Of a DNA stretch of 64,000 nucleotides, positions 1-12,470 are shown piece after piece; positions within the stretch are counted from its first letter, which is position 1; the number at the start of each line of letters is the position of its first letter. The notes beneath the pieces are model-generated. The model saw only the letters and a program-made list of their open reading frames with translations, searched no databases and was not told the origin of the DNA. Location: the NCBI RefSeq assembly GCF_963169125.1, contig NC_084802.1:14818896-14882895 (forward strand), written 5' to 3'. The translations under genes and the position numbers were made by a program. The DNA comes from Humulus lupulus. Taxonomy: Eukaryota; Streptophyta; Magnoliopsida; Rosales; Cannabaceae.

Positions 1-2213
1 TCTAACATCAGACTTTGTGTTTGTACTGAAAAAGACCGAGGATTTACTTAAATTCACTTGTTGCCCCGAGGCCAATTGGAAGTAGTTCAGGAGCTCCATC
101 ACACTGTTGGCCGAACTCTCCGTCACTTTACAGTACAAATAACTATCATTAGCAAAAAACATGTGAGAAACCTTAGGGGCCCCCCTAGCCACTTTATAGG
201 CTTGTATCTTCCCTCTTCTTTCATAGTCTGAGATTAAAGTTGAGAATCCTTCTGTGCAAATAATAAAAAGATAAGGGGATAAGGGATCACCTTGCCTTAA
301 TCCTCTACTTGGTGTTATTGGCCCCAGCTCGTGACACCCTGAGATGATCTTGTACGAAACTGAACTCACACACCGCATCACAATCCTTATCCAATGATCA
401 CTAAATCCCATCTTCTTTAGCATTGCATGTAAAAAACCCCATTCGACCCTGTCATATGCCTTACTCATATCAAGTTTGAGTGCCATGAAACCCTCCTTTC
501 TTGTTGTTTTCCTCTTCAGATAGTGCATAATTTCGAACGAGACCATAATATTATCTGTTACAAGCCTACCAGGAATAAAGGCACTTTGTGTCTCAGATAT
601 TATATTATAGAGCACCTTTTTCAAACGATTGCCCACAACTTTCGAGACAATTTGTAGACCACATTACATAGAGCAATAGGCCTAAGATCACCCATAGTTT
701 CAGGCTTAGACTTCTTGGGAATAAGAACAATATGAGTATCGTTGAGATGATCTGGGAACTCAGTAAACATGAAAAAGTGTTGAACCAACCGGACCACATC
801 AGGACCCACAATATCCCAAAATTTCTGATAGAAGCCTGGATTAAAACCATCTGGACCAGGTGACTTATCTGGGTGCATTTGAAACAGTGCTTCCTTGGCT
901 TCTCCCTCTTCCACAGGGGCAAGCAGCTCCAAATTAATCTCTTCTGTTATACTCTCTGGGACACACTCAGTAACCCGATCCCAATCAGTAGTTGAGGCTG
1001 AGAAGATATTCCTGAAATAATCAACAATAACATTGCCCAAACCATTATCCCAGTCTACCCACATACCATGGTCATTCTTGAGAGAAGTGAGTTGATTAGC
1101 TCGCTTTCTGGTACTTGCACACGCGTGAAAGAACTTAGTATTTTGGTCACCTGCTTGTATCCATAACTGCTTTGATCGTTGACGCCAGAATATCTCCTTT
1201 TGCGTGAGCACTTCAAATAGACAACTATGAATCTCCTGGTACCGACGAACAGACTCATCATCTCTGCGCCCTTTCAGTTGTCTCAATACTCTGTTACACT
1301 GACTTATACGCTCCTTAAAATTACCTGTGATATCCTTGCCCCATTCAGCTAGAGCAGTACTACAACACTTTATTTTGTTTTGGAGAGTATCAGTACTGTA
1401 AGCTACCCAGTTGTCTTGTATGATCTGACGACACATGGGTTCTCTAACCCAAGCATTCTCAAATCTGAACCTCTTAACGTAAGGATCCCGCTTTTGATAA
1501 GCAAGGTCCAACCAAAGAGGGGAGTGATCAGATGCCGAAATTTCTAGATTAACCAATTTAGCTGCAGAGAAAATTGACCTCCATGATTGAGAAATTAAGG
1601 CACGGTCAAGTCTCACCTCGATCCAATTCGGCGTACCTCTACCTCTTTCCCAAGTGTAGGGGTGACCAATCAACTCCATGTCACTCAATCCACAGTCAAC
1701 AAGTGTATCTTGAAATCCATTGATCAAACCACTAGGATAAGCATGACCCCCTCTCTTTTCCCATTGGTAGAGCACATTATTGAGATCCCCAATTAGACAC
1801 CAAGGCAACTCTGAAGCACCAGCTAATTGTGTGAGTCTCCTCCAAGTGTTATGGCGCAATCTTCGTTGGGGCTCCCCATAGAAACCAGTTAATCGAAACT
1901 CAGGATGATTTTCCAATTTCAACACAATATCAATGTGATTGAAACTATAACTCATCAACCTGCCTTCTTCCTCTTTCCTCCACAGCATTACTAACCCTCC
2001 ACTATGTCCATGAGCATCCACCACAAAACTACCTTCAAAGCCTAATTTCCACTTAATGACATCTACCTTATCTTTCTTAGTAAAAGTTTCACATAAAAAA
2101 ACTACATTGGGTCTCTTTTGGAAAATAATTTCCTTTAAGAATTGAAAAGCCCGTGGGTTCCCAAGCCCCCGGCAATTCCAGCTTAATAAACTCATAATTC
2201 TTGGCGGGCCCAA
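1..2213 (-). pseudogene. LINE ORF2: APE endonuclease + reverse transcriptase, frameshifted, RT box FAND
   Basis: ORF2 nicks target DNA and copies the LINE RNA. The most likely start is the Met at 2195 (MSLLSWNCRGLGNP); an upstream in-frame Met at 2213 is also open. Endonuclease motifs are visible in order: WNCRG, CETF, GFYG, LIGDLNNVL, RLDRALIS and SDHSPL. RT begins with HPDKSPGPDGFNPGFYQKFW and VLIPK. Near 640-645 one base is missing, the frame stops after KLWAIV, and RT resumes in another frame to position 1 with SAFIPGR, the motif-A block LKLDMSKAYDRVEW and LRQGDPLSPYLF. The polymerase box at about 150-170 reads MFFANDS where the family has F/Y-A-D-D, so a catalytic Asp is Asn. Confidence 0.93.
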
Positions 2214-3614
2214 GCACTGGTACCCGCCTCCTCCACGTTTTTTTGAAAAATACCAACTTCTGAATTTTGGCCTCCATCCTCACTAATTGGGTCTAAAACC
2301 GCCTCCTTAGTTTGAGTTTGGAGCTTAGCTCGAATTTCCAGCCCAGCCCGAGCCCTTTCCCCAACTTCTTCATCTCGGCCCAGCTCCATAGCTTCAGTTC
2401 GGCCCACACGCAATCCATGTTCTAGGCCCAAATTCACCCTACGCCGTTTAGGGTCTAAAAACAGGAAACCCTCATTTTGGTAGCCAATACCCTCTTCATT
2501 AACATCTGTGATTTGGTCAACAATTACCCCATTTATTCCTCCTTCAACTCTACATCCCGAATCTTTCTCAATCCCCCGAATCCCACCATTAACTTCCCCT
2601 CTGTCTCTGTAAATCAAATCGGTATCTACCCCACGCATCCTTCCTGGAGTTACTCCTTCGTTTCCATAATTAACTCCCCTCATTCCCGCCTCTCGCATCT
2701 GGGTATCCCTGATTATGCGTTCATTAACGCCGCCTGCATTAGTGGTCACCGCCGAAGAGCTTCCTTCATGATTCCCGGTGAAAGGTCGAGCCATGTTGTC
2801 ACAAAGCCACCGAGCCCCAATCTGCTTGCCTTGTCGTCGGTCAGGAGCACGCATGAACAAGCCATATGGTCGGACTATGTTCTCTGGCTCTTCTTCAAAA
2901 AGTTTGATACAGAACTTCTCAGAGTGCCCAAGAACACCACAAATGAAACAGAAGGTTGGTAATCTCTCATATTTAAACTCAGCCCAGAAAAAGTCCCTCT
3001 TAGAGTACTGTATTTTCATTCTTCTCTTCAATGGTTGTTCAATATTTATCCTGACCCGAACCCTCAGAAACTCTCTCCAAATGCCAGCATAATTTTTCGG
3101 ACAAGATGAAATGAACATACCAATGAAACCTCCACAAGCCTTTAGAACCCGATCAGACATGAAACCCACCTTCAGATTATATACTTGAACCCAGATTTCC
3201 ATTGTGTTTAGTGGAACCAATCTAGGTTTTTCTCCAAGTTTTAAGTCTTTCCAGAATAACAGGGGTCCGATTGAAGGTCCAAGGAGTCCCCTCCATTACC
3301 CTGTTAATGTAAATTGCATGAAAGAATTGGAATAAGAACCTGTTTGTCTCTAGCTGTTTCACAAACATCCCTTTCACAGGCCTCCACAATGAAGCCAAAA
3401 CATTCCGGAGTGTATCGAAATCGGCCACTCTATCCCCCAGTAGTTTCCCCACTAAGCACCATCTCGCATCAATGCCTTCCTCTTCCTCAACATCTGGAGT
3501 CTCCTCAAAGAACAGCCCCTGTTCCTCCTCTTCTGCTATCTGAAAGCCGTCCCAGCTTGCCTCCAAATCATCCACCACATTGCTTGAAGAAGCCATAAGA
3601 AACCCTTTGATCAC
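2192..3614 (-). pseudogene. LINE ORF1, gag-like (DUF4283 + CCHC knuckle), frameshifted
   Basis: ORF1 proteins of plant LINEs bind the element RNA. The N-terminal part (3614-3222) has an acidic leader, then a DUF4283-like block (DARWCLVGKLL near residue 50, later FLFQFFHAIYINRVMEGTPW). It stops at 3222; the family sequence resumes one frame over at 3220 (MEIWVQVYNL), so one extra A in the A-run near 3245 explains the break. The second part holds a CX2CX4HX4C zinc knuckle (CFICGVLGHSEKFC) followed by a low-complexity Gly/Arg/Glu tail. Its stop codon overlaps the likely ORF2 start as ATGA at 2195-2192. This is a retrotransposon protein, not a host gene. Confidence 0.88.
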
Positions 3615-4375
3615 ACTAACAGGAATCGAAACAAACGAACCAATCGAGCATTCAACTTTTACAACATGTCAAAAGACAAGACCTCATAAAATTCAATGAT
3701 TGTATTTCATTTTTACTGGATATAAGAAAAAAAAACTTTATTTGCTTTGACTGTGTTTCCAAACGACCGAGCCTTTAGATATTTCCTTATAATTTTTAAC
3801 GTAAATTAATCCACTGATATTATTACATACATTCTTAAAGTAAATTCAATCAATATCTACAAGCAAAGAAGTAATTAATATACATAAAATTTTGACTTTT
3901 GAGGATTAAAAGTGGAATAAAATCACCAGTGTAAGAGAAAATGACACCATTATTTTTTTAGGGATTAAGTAGAGCAAAATATCATCTAGTAACTGTAAAT
4001 ATATAAATGTAAATATATGTTGTTTTAGGGGTTAATAATTTCAGACCTGAACAGTGGTGGAGGGCACCATTATTTTTTTTGGTTGGAGGTTATGGAGTGG
4101 TCATGGCCCTTATTATGATTTTTAATCTGATCACAGGTCTTGAAAATTTTCTTGAGCTTCTTCAGATGAACAACAGGAAGTTGTTTGTTGTGCTCCCCTT
4201 TCAAGATTTCCATGTAGTTCTTGGTGAATTTCATTTTCTAGCTCTTCTTAATTTCTTTCCTTAATCATCATGGTTGAATATGAAGAGACCCTCATATATA
4301 TATATAATCACATATTTGGATACAAATGTTGATATTTTAACTCATGTCAACCCCAAGAATGATGATACTACTAAC

Positions 4376-4422
4376 TTAATTATATATATAAATATATATA
4401 TATATATATGTATATATTTACT
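4376..4422. repeat. TA-rich simple repeat
   Basis: A run of (TA)n interrupted by AA and G steps. Confidence 0.85.
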
Positions 4423-5570
4423 CTCGTCCTTATCAGTGAGCTTATATTATAATTTAGATATGTTTTAATCTTGATTAAGGAAAAAAAATCAGGGTTTCAT
4501 TGTGTTTAGGAGAAATTTTATATAGGGACAACGAGCAAAATAGTTCATAAAACTTTAATTATTTAGATAAATTTCTCAGTTTAAAAAAAATTAATAAACG
4601 GTTCAATACAACAGATTAGTATAGTAAAATTCTACATTTACCTTTACTACATTTAATCTCCTAGCTTTATGTAAATATAATATTCATTTGGGGCTTGATG
4701 CAAAATGATAATTTAAGTAATCAATAATATAAAAAATTATTTCTATACAATTTTAAAAGTAAGAACATTAATTTCCTCGTAGTATTATTTTGAATCATTT
4801 ACTGTAATTTCTCTTTTTATATATATTTTTTATCTATATTAAATAAGATGCAACGTTATCGAGAAAAAAAAAAAGAAGAAGACGCAAACTTAACTCGTTA
4901 TTTATACACATCAAATATTACGTTGACATAATAAGTCACAAAAGCAACACGAGTAAAAACCATGTTGACACAAGGCAAACACATTTATTTATTTTTTAAT
5001 ATATATTGGCATGCAATAGTATTTGAAAAATATGTTTCTTTATTAATATATATATCTTTTGGAGAAAGTCTCTTTATTACGTAGGTTTTTTTAAAGGAAA
5101 TCAGTATTAAGTAGTTAATAAAAAACTCTTTCATTCTTTTGGACTTTTTATTTTAATATTTTCAAATAAAATAGATAGACCGGTTCCTCTCTCCAAAAAA
5201 TCGTACGTGGACCTATGACATTTTATAAGTTGTAAAGTTGAGAATTACCCATTTTTAGGAGTAGTTAACTAAAATTAGACACTAAATATATTTAGTTGAA
5301 CTTTACCCATTATTATCATGAGATTTCCCAAATTACCCTTATTTGAGTACATGATTCTAAGTGTTGTTGTAATGTGTATTATATGTGCCATATTATAGTT
5401 AAATTAGAAATACATTCTAATTGTAGTGTGTTTAAGGAGAAAAAAAAACATGTAATTGAAGGGGTATAATGGGTATATTAATTTAAAATTTGAGTACTAA
5501 AATAAGAGTTAAAAATAGTGGGTAAAAATTAAAATGGATCATTTAAAATGGGTATAGGATCTAATGGTAC

Positions 5571-5627
<57 letters not shown>

Positions 5628-5628
5628 G
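5571..5628. repeat. (AAT)n microsatellite, about 19 units
   Basis: Uninterrupted trinucleotide ATA/AAT repeat of about 58 bp. It ends some 120 bp before the truncated end of the gypsy element. Confidence 0.97.
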
Positions 5629-5751
5629 GCTGATTCTTTAGTCCCACAACACTCAGTCCAACATGCGAGGTCCATTAAATTTTCCAAGTATTAAGCTGTC
5701 AGCAACTTTGGTGTTTTTATTTTTTTTTATAGTTTTAACCTCTTGAACTGA

Positions 5752-6000
5752 TTATATAAGATCGACAAGCACTTTAATTCTAAAGTTAAGAGCCAGAGAT
5801 TTGAAATCGGCGATCTAGTCCTTAGAAGAGTCTTCCCAGCAACTCAAGATCCAGGAGTGGGGGTTCTGGGACCAAACTGGGAAGGGCCCTATGAAATCCA
5901 AAACGAAATATGTCTGGGAACGTATCGCTTAAGGCGATTAGACGGAACGAAGGTCCCAAAGGCCTGGAACGTAGAACACCTCTGCCAGTACTTTCAGTAG
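5752..6000 (+). pseudogene. C-terminal tail of gypsy integrase/polyprotein
   Basis: The frame reads IGDLVLRRVFPATQDPG, then VLGPNWEGPYEIQ, and ends at a TAG just after VEHLCQYFQ. This is the conserved tail after the integrase core of plant Ty3/gypsy polyproteins. It aligns residue by residue with the tail of the element at 34620-35492, which has IVFLNTRDQA, PNWEGPYQIEE and GEHLRKYYQ. The start is only where the frame opens after a stop at 5749-5751; the rest of pol is absent. Confidence 0.85.
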
Positions 6001-6240
6001 TTGGGAGGATCTGTTTCCGTTTTCCTTCCTAATTTTTTTTTTACAATGTAAGCCCCAGGGCAATTTCTTGTTTAATGAAAAAATGGTGTATACAAAACAT
6101 TATAAGAAATATTGTAAGAAAAAGTTCAGGTTCGTCTTCATTTTTTACACAAACAAATGACTTAAGACTACACTCTTCGATCACTTGGGAGGTATAATCT
6201 TCTATATAGGTAAGTCCAGGAATAAAGACAAAACAAGATG

Positions 6241-6720
6241 CAAAGCTCAAAGCTTAGTCTTGATCTGGACTCGTATAGACTAGGGGTGCAAAACCAACTC
6301 CCGAAAAAATAGGACACAAGGCTCAAAGCCCAGTCTTAACCTGGACATACATGGTTTGGGGGGTTCAAAACCTAATAGGCGCTAGGGTGTAAGGCTCAAA
6401 GCCCAGTCCTAAGTCGGACCTATATGGTCCGGGGGGTTCAAAACCCAGTAGGGCGCAAGGCTCAAAGCCCAGTCCTAATCGTACATACATGGTCCGGGGG
6501 GTTCAAAACCCAATAGGGCGCAAGGCTCAAAGATCAGTCCTAACCCAGACATACATGGTTCGTGGGGTTCAAAACCCAACAGGGCGCAAGTCTCAAAGCC
6601 CAGTCCTAAGCCAGACCTATATGGTCTGGGGAGTTTAAAACCCAATAGCACACAAGGCTCAAAGCCCAGTCCTAACCCGGACATACATGGTCCAGGGGAT
6701 TCAAAACACAACTCCTAAAA
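6241..6720. repeat. Tandem array of ~66-bp units, about 7 copies
   Basis: The landmark GCTCAAAGCCCAGTC recurs near 6245, 6321, 6394, 6460, 6525, 6591 and 6657, so the last five units have a 65-66 bp period and the first two are longer. Each unit also contains a TACATGGTCC-like and a GGGGTTCAAAACCC-like segment. Because 66 is divisible by three, the minus strand shows a fake open frame with a 22-residue repeat (GFEPPGPCMSGLGLGFEPC). The array lies just after the end of pol, in the 3' untranslated part of the Tat element. Confidence 0.93.
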
Positions 6721-6771
6721 ATTGGTTGACCTAACATGGTCTAAAATAACTAAATCTCTATTCATGTTTTC

Positions 6772-7250
6772 TTTATAATGGCCCAATACCATTGGAATGT
6801 GAATCTTAGGTTTAAGTTTTTTAAAGTCAGTCTTATAAACGACCCATGTCTTTGGAACCTGAACCTTAGGTTCAAAATAAGATAATCAACTAATCTCTGA
6901 TGGTCCAAACCGTTGGAACTTGAACACCAGAGTTAGGATAAATAAATTAGACGACAGTTATTAACTCCTTAACAGTCCAGGCTGTTGGAACCTGAACATC
7001 AGGTTTAGAACGAGTTAACTAATTAAGTCATGTATAAAACAAATCTCTAACGGTCCAGGTGGTTGGAACCTAAACTATAAAGTTGGGGTAAATCAGTTAA
7101 GTTATATTGATAAGTCCAAAAACGGTTTAGGCCGTCGAGACCCGAACGTGGGTCTCAGGACAGGCTAAATGCCTTCTACAACATTTCCCTAGTGGCCCCG
7201 ACTGTTGGAACCATAACCCAACATTCGACCCAGATTCATGTAGAGTGATA
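6772..7250. repeat. Degenerate ~60-75 bp tandem repeats
   Basis: A second array follows the 66-bp one. The shared core is GTTGGAACCTGAAC preceded by GGTCCAGG-like sequence and followed by ATCAGGTT-like sequence. Copies are near 6780, 6841, 6900, 6977, 7050, 7125 and 7196, strongly diverged. Most of this array is repeated again at 9613-10060 as part of the larger duplication. Confidence 0.8.
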
Positions 7251-9612
7251 AAACACTTAGTGAATTTCGAGGAAAAACAAATGGATGTAAAATGGAAATC
7301 ATAGTGCAGAAAATAAAATCAATATATAAATACGAATGATAAAAATTATCTTGGATGCATCCGCGTCCATAAAATTAATACAATTACAAAAAATAGGAAG
7401 GAAGCCCTAACTAAAATACAAAGGCCTAGACCTAGGCTTCGTTCTAATTCGGGACATCCGGAGTACTCTCATCTTGTTCGTCCCCAGTTAGAAGCTCCGC
7501 ATCAACTTTCTCCTTGTCCTGGAGCCAAGCCATGTAAATGGCCTCATCAAAAGTGGCCTTCAGCAATGCACCAACTTACTCCTTCGCTTGACAAGCCTCC
7601 TCGCTCTGCTTCATCTCCAGATGAACCATGCCACCCAAGGCTTGGTTCCGAGACTCAAGGTGTGCCACCTTCTCCCGCTTCTGGAGAAGTTGGGCCTCAG
7701 CTGCCTCCAAAAGGGCCTTGATCAAAGCCTCTGAGCCACAAACATGATGCAGCTCCGCCTCCAGGTTGTCCACCAACTTCTTATGGTCGGCGTCCTTCCT
7801 GGACAAAGTTTCCTCATGCTGAGCTTGAACCTGGGCAGCCTCCTCGCGATCAGCCTTTATCCGGGTAGCTTCCTTGGCCAGGGCCTCCTTAGCAGCTTCC
7901 CGCTGGTTAACGCCCCCCTCCAGCTCCATCTGAGCCGTCTCTAGCTTCATTTCCATTTCTGCCACCAGATCTGCATTTCTATGGGCCAACAGGGCATCCT
8001 GTAACAAACCAAATTTAGAAAATATGTAGGCAATAAGTATGGTAAAATAAAAAATTATACAGGCATGTGATTTACTGCGGTGGCCTGGTGATGAATGGCC
8101 TGGGAGACTAACAGGGCATCTTGGGTGGCGAAGGTAGCGTACCGCTTCAGCTGGAGGGTGGACATGGTAGTTCCCACTTAGGCCAAAAAATCCGCAGCCA
8201 ACGGAGCCGTGTCCTGACACAACTTAGGCCAAAACCCAGTCTCGGCTACCAATTAGTCCACGATGGGTTGGGGAACATTGAAGGCCTCTGGACGATTGAC
8301 AAACTCCACCTTCTGCCGGATGGTCAGGGCCCAATACAGTTCATCCCGTTTGTCCTGGCCATCGTCCCAAGCCCGGGACACCATTTTTATCCTCTCCTCC
8401 TGGAGGACCAAATCCCCTTCCTCAGGAAGGGCTGGGTTGACGTGAATGCTGGGCACATCCGAAAGCTGTTGTGTGACGATCATGCTCTCCCCTAAGGAAT
8501 GCTCCTCGACCAAGGCAAGATCATTGGTCCTGGCCCTCTTGGCCTGCTTCGGTGACTCTACAACAACCGAGTCTGCTGCCCTCTTCTCCGCCCTTCCACC
8601 TTCAGAGGGCTCTTGTTCCAAGTTAATCACTTGGAGAGGAGCAGGTGGGGGCAGGAACATTTCGGAGTGCACCACCGGGAGGGAACTCGCACCTGGAGCC
8701 CTCTCAGAAACTTCTTGGACTGGCCTTGAATCCCCGAGGATCAGCTCTATGACCTTTTTCTTGGCCGGCCCCTTGGCGGCCCTCTTCGCCGAAGCCTTGG
8801 GCTGTGGCCGCCCTAGCCTTGATCATTTCTTTCATTTTGCCCATGGGGTTGGACATCTCCGGATCACCTGAGACAGACAGAAAAAGGAGACTAATCAGTA
8901 AAATACATGGACAGGGATAACAGTAAAAAAATAAGGGAAGTACTAAAGTCTAAAGTCCTCCAGGACGAACCTTTATCTAAAGAATGGGCATGACTTAACT
9001 CCCCTAGTGCGATAGCATGAATTCGATCCCCCATGTCATCCGGGTCTAAAAAACTACCATACTGAAGGAACCAGGATGAATGCATGAGGGACAAAAGATC
9101 CATGACAATGGGGCAAGGAAGCACCACATCACTAACAATCCTAATACTGTTGCATATTCCTAGCTAATCCCTCAAGGTGAGGGGCATAAGTAAAAATCAG
9201 TGGCGTTTTACCTTGCCCCGAAATGCTAGCTTCGGGAGTTCCAATGTTTGGCTGCCTCCCCTTGAGAATGTCGTCTAGTTCTTCTGACGCGACCTTCTCC
9301 GCTTGACGAGCTTGCTCTTTCTTCTTCTTCTCCACGTCCGCCTTGGCCGAGACCTCCACAGCCTCGATGTGAATGAGAGGGCCAACTCCTCCCTCAGGGC
9401 AGGAACCCTCTCACATTGTAGCCCCCAGAAGATAGGGGCATCTATCGACTGGTTGACGGCAATCATCTCAACCAGCCAAAGGTTGTCTGTGGTTACGAAG
9501 CCCCCTACATCCATTTCCTCGGCGCTAAGGGTGGCATAGTACTTCTTGCGGTCCAGGATGGATTTGGTGAGTTGAGTCTGGGCATATGGACCTATTTTCC
9601 AGGAACGTGAGT
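6809..9612. repeat. Tandem duplication, copy 1 (~2.8 kb)
   Basis: This segment matches 9613-12470 over its whole length. The offset is 2800 at the left end (6809 against 9609; 7441 against 10241) and 2854 at the right end (9541 against 12395). The change comes mainly from a 54-bp segment present only in copy 2 near 10327-10380. The junction follows CCAGGAACGTGAG at about 9600-9612, where copy 2 begins with TTAAGTTTTTTAAAG. Confidence 0.93.
7440..9600 (-). pseudogene. Duplicated 3' half of antisense gypsy gene
   Basis: On the minus strand this repeats the 3' exons of the gene at 10232-13800 without its promoter or first exons. Recognisable pieces are a segment starting MDVGGFVTTDNLWLVEM (9514 down), a Lys/Glu-rich linker (9359-9141), a Pro-rich segment with KAKRARTNDLALVEE (8675-8253), and a coiled coil rich in Glu/Ala/Lys (about 7980-7570). 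The C-terminus lacks 18 codons that copy 2 has, in frame. No promoter is visible for this copy. Confidence 0.8.
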
Positions 9613-12470
9613 TAAGTTTTTTAAAGCCAGTCTTATAAACGACCCAGGTCTTTGGAACCTGAACCTTAGGTTCGAAATAAGATAATCAGCTAATCTCTAA
9701 TGGTCCAAACCGTTGGAACCTGAACACCAGAGTCAGGATAAATAAATCAGATGACAGTTATTAACTCCTTAACGATCTAGGCTATTGGAACCTGAACATC
9801 AGGTTTAGAACAAGTTAACTAATTAAGTCATGTCTAAAACAAATCTCTAACGGTCCAGGTCGTTGGAACCTAAACTATAAAGTTGGGGTAAATCAGTTAA
9901 GTTATATTGATAAGTCCAAAAACGGTTTAGGCCGTCGAGACCCGAACGTGGGTCTCAGGACAGGCTAAATGCCTTCTACAACATTTCCCTAGTCACCCCG
10001 ACCATTGGAACCATGACCCAACATTCGACCCAGATTCATGCAGATTGATAAAACACTTAGTGAATTTCGAGGAAAAACAAACGCCTGTAAAATGAAAATC
10101 ATAGTGCAGAAAATAAAATCAATATATAAATACGAATGATAAAAATTATCTTGGACGCATCCGTGTCCATAAAATTAATACAATTACAAAAAATAGGAAG
10201 GAAGTCGTAGCTAAAATACAAAGACCCAGACCTAGGCTTCGTTTTGATTCGGGACATCCGGAGTACTCTCATCTTGTTCGTCCCTAGCTAGAAGCTCCGC
10301 ATCAGCTTTCTCCTTGGCCTCAAATTCAACCCTTTTTGCAGCTGAATCCGAATAGACGAGGAGATTCATGTTCTTGTCCTGGAACCAAGCCATGTAAATG
10401 GCCTCGTCAAAAGTGGCCTTCAGCAATGCACCAGCTTACTCCTTCGCTTGACAAGCCTCCTCGCTCTGCTTCATCTCCAGATGAACCATGCCACCCAAGG
10501 CTTGGTTACAGGACTCAAGGTGTGCCACCTTCTCTCGCTCCTGGCAAAGTTGGGCCTCAGCTGCCTCCAGAAGGGCCTTGATCAAAGCCTCTGAGCCACA
10601 AACATGATGCAGCTCCGCCTCCAGGTTGTCCACCAACTTCTTATGGTCAGAGTCCTTCCTGGAAAAAGCTTCCTCATGCTGAGCTTGAACCCGGGCAGCC
10701 TCCTCGCGATCAGCCTTAATCCGGGCAGCTTCCTTGGCCAGGGCCTCCTTAGCAGCTTCCCCCTGGTTAACGCCCCCTCCAGCTCCATCTGAGTCGTCTC
10801 TAGCTTCATTTCCATTTCTGCCACCAGATCCGCATTCCTATGGGCCAACAGGGCATCTTGGAACAAACCAAATTTAGAAAATATACAGGCAATAAGTATG
10901 GTATAATAAAAAATTATACGGGCATGTGATTTACCGCGGTGGCCTGGGAGACGAACATGGCATCTTGGCTGGCCAAGGTAGCATACCGCTTCAGTTGGAG
11001 GGTGGACATGGTAGTTCCCACTTAGGCCAACAAATCCGCAACCAACGGAGCCTTGTCCTGACCCAGCTTAGGCCAAAACCCAGTCTCGGCTACCAATCAG
11101 TCCACGATGGGTTGGGAAACATTGAAGGCCTCCGGACGATTGACAAACTCCACCTTCTGCCGGATGGTCAGGGCCCGATACACTTCATCCCGTTTGTCCC
11201 GACCATCGTCCTAAGCCTGGGACACCATTTTTATCCTCTCCTCCTGGAGGACCAAATCCCTTTCCTCAGGAAGGGCTGGGTTGACGGGAAGCCTGAGAAC
11301 ATCCGAAAGCTGTTGCGTGACGATCATGCTCTCCCCTAAGGAATGCTCCTTGACCAAGGCAAGATCCTTGGTCCTAGCCCTCTTGGTCCGCTTCGGGGAC
11401 TCTACAACGACCGAGTCTGCTGCCCTCTTCTCTGCCCTTCCACCTTCAGAGGGCTCTTATTCCAAGTTAATCACTTGGAGAGGAGCAGGTGGGGGCAGGA
11501 ACATTTCGGAGTGCGCCACCGGGAGGGAAATCACACCTGGAGCCCTCTCAGAAACTTCCCGGACTGGCCTTGAATCCCCGAGGATAAGCTCTATGACCTT
11601 TTTCTTGGTCGACCCCTTGGCGGCCCTCTTCACCGAAGCCTTGGTTGTGGCCGCCCTGGCCTTGATCATTTCTTTCATTTTTCCCACGGGGTTGGACATC
11701 TCCGGATCACCTGAGACATACAGAAAAAGGAGACTAATTAGTAAAATATATGGACGGGGATAACAGTAAAAAAATAAGGGAAGTACTAAAGTATAAAGTC
11801 CTCCAAGACGAACCTTTATCTAAAGAATGCGCATGACTTAACTCCCCTAGTGCGAAAGCATGAATTCGATCCCCCATGTCATCCGGGTCTAAAAAACTAC
11901 CATTCTGAAGGAACTAGGATGAATGCATGAGGGACAAAAGATCAATGACAATGGGCAAGGAAGAACCACGTCGCTAATAGTCCTGGACAGATTATGGTGA
12001 TACCGTTGCATATTCCTGGCTAAGCCCTCAAGGCGAGGGGCATAAGTAAAAATCAGTGGCATTTTACCTTGCCCCGAAATGCTAGCCCCGGGAGTTCCAA
12101 TGTTTGGCTGCCTCCCCTCGAGAATGGCGTCTAGTTCTTCTGACGCGACCCTCTCCGCTTAACGGGCTTGCTCTTTCTTCTTCTTCTCTGTGTCCGCCTT
12201 GGTCGAGACCTCCACAGCCTCGATGTGAACGAGGGTCAGCTCCTCCCTCAGGTCATGAACCCTCTCACATTATAGCCCCCGGAAGATAGGGGCATCTATC
12301 GACTGGTTGATGGCAAGCATCTCGACCAGCCAAAGGTTGTCTGTGGTTACGAAGCCCCCCACGTCCATTTCCTCGGCGCTAAGGGTGGCATAGTACTTCT
12401 TGCGGTCCACGATGGATTTGGTGAGTTGAGTCTGGGCATATGGACCTGTTTTCCAGGAACGTGAGTGTGT
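9613..12470. repeat. Tandem duplication, copy 2 (~2.85 kb)
   Basis: Second copy of the segment, adjoining the unique 5' half of the antisense gene (12470-13830). Copy 2 is therefore probably the original and copy 1 the duplicate. Differences between copies are scattered point changes and small indels, so the duplication is not very recent. Confidence 0.92.

Larger units (their letters stand above)
1..3660 (-). mobile_element. L1-type LINE retrotransposon, 3' part outside window
   Basis: Two consecutive minus-strand reading frames have the layout of a plant L1-type LINE: a gag-like ORF1 with a CCHC knuckle, then ORF2 with an APE endonuclease followed by reverse transcriptase. The 5' end lies near 3660, where coding signal ends. 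The 3' end, with the rest of RT and the poly(A), is beyond position 1, so no target-site duplication can be read. Each ORF has a one-base frameshift and the RT catalytic box is altered, so this copy is dead. Confidence 0.93.
3661..5751. other. AT-rich stretch without recognisable genes
   Basis: About 2.1 kb of AT-rich sequence with many homopolymer A/T runs and short TA repeats. The few short open frames have no recognisable domain, low-complexity composition and no supporting context. No RNA gene or terminal repeat was seen. Confidence 0.6.

Noticed and set aside
4079..4264. Short plus-strand frame in AT-rich DNA
   Set aside because: Low complexity, no domain, no promoter or splice support.
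6475..6711. 78-codon minus-strand frame as a repeat protein
   Set aside because: It follows from a 66-bp tandem repeat whose length is a multiple of three; there is no start context or known domain.
6241..6720. CRISPR-like array
   Set aside because: Units are contiguous tandem repeats without unique spacers, in a plant genome.
8121..8871. Plus-strand frames opposite the antisense gene copies
   Set aside because: They are mirror frames of the minus-strand coding blocks; the equivalents at 10926-11763 differ between copies without protein conservation.
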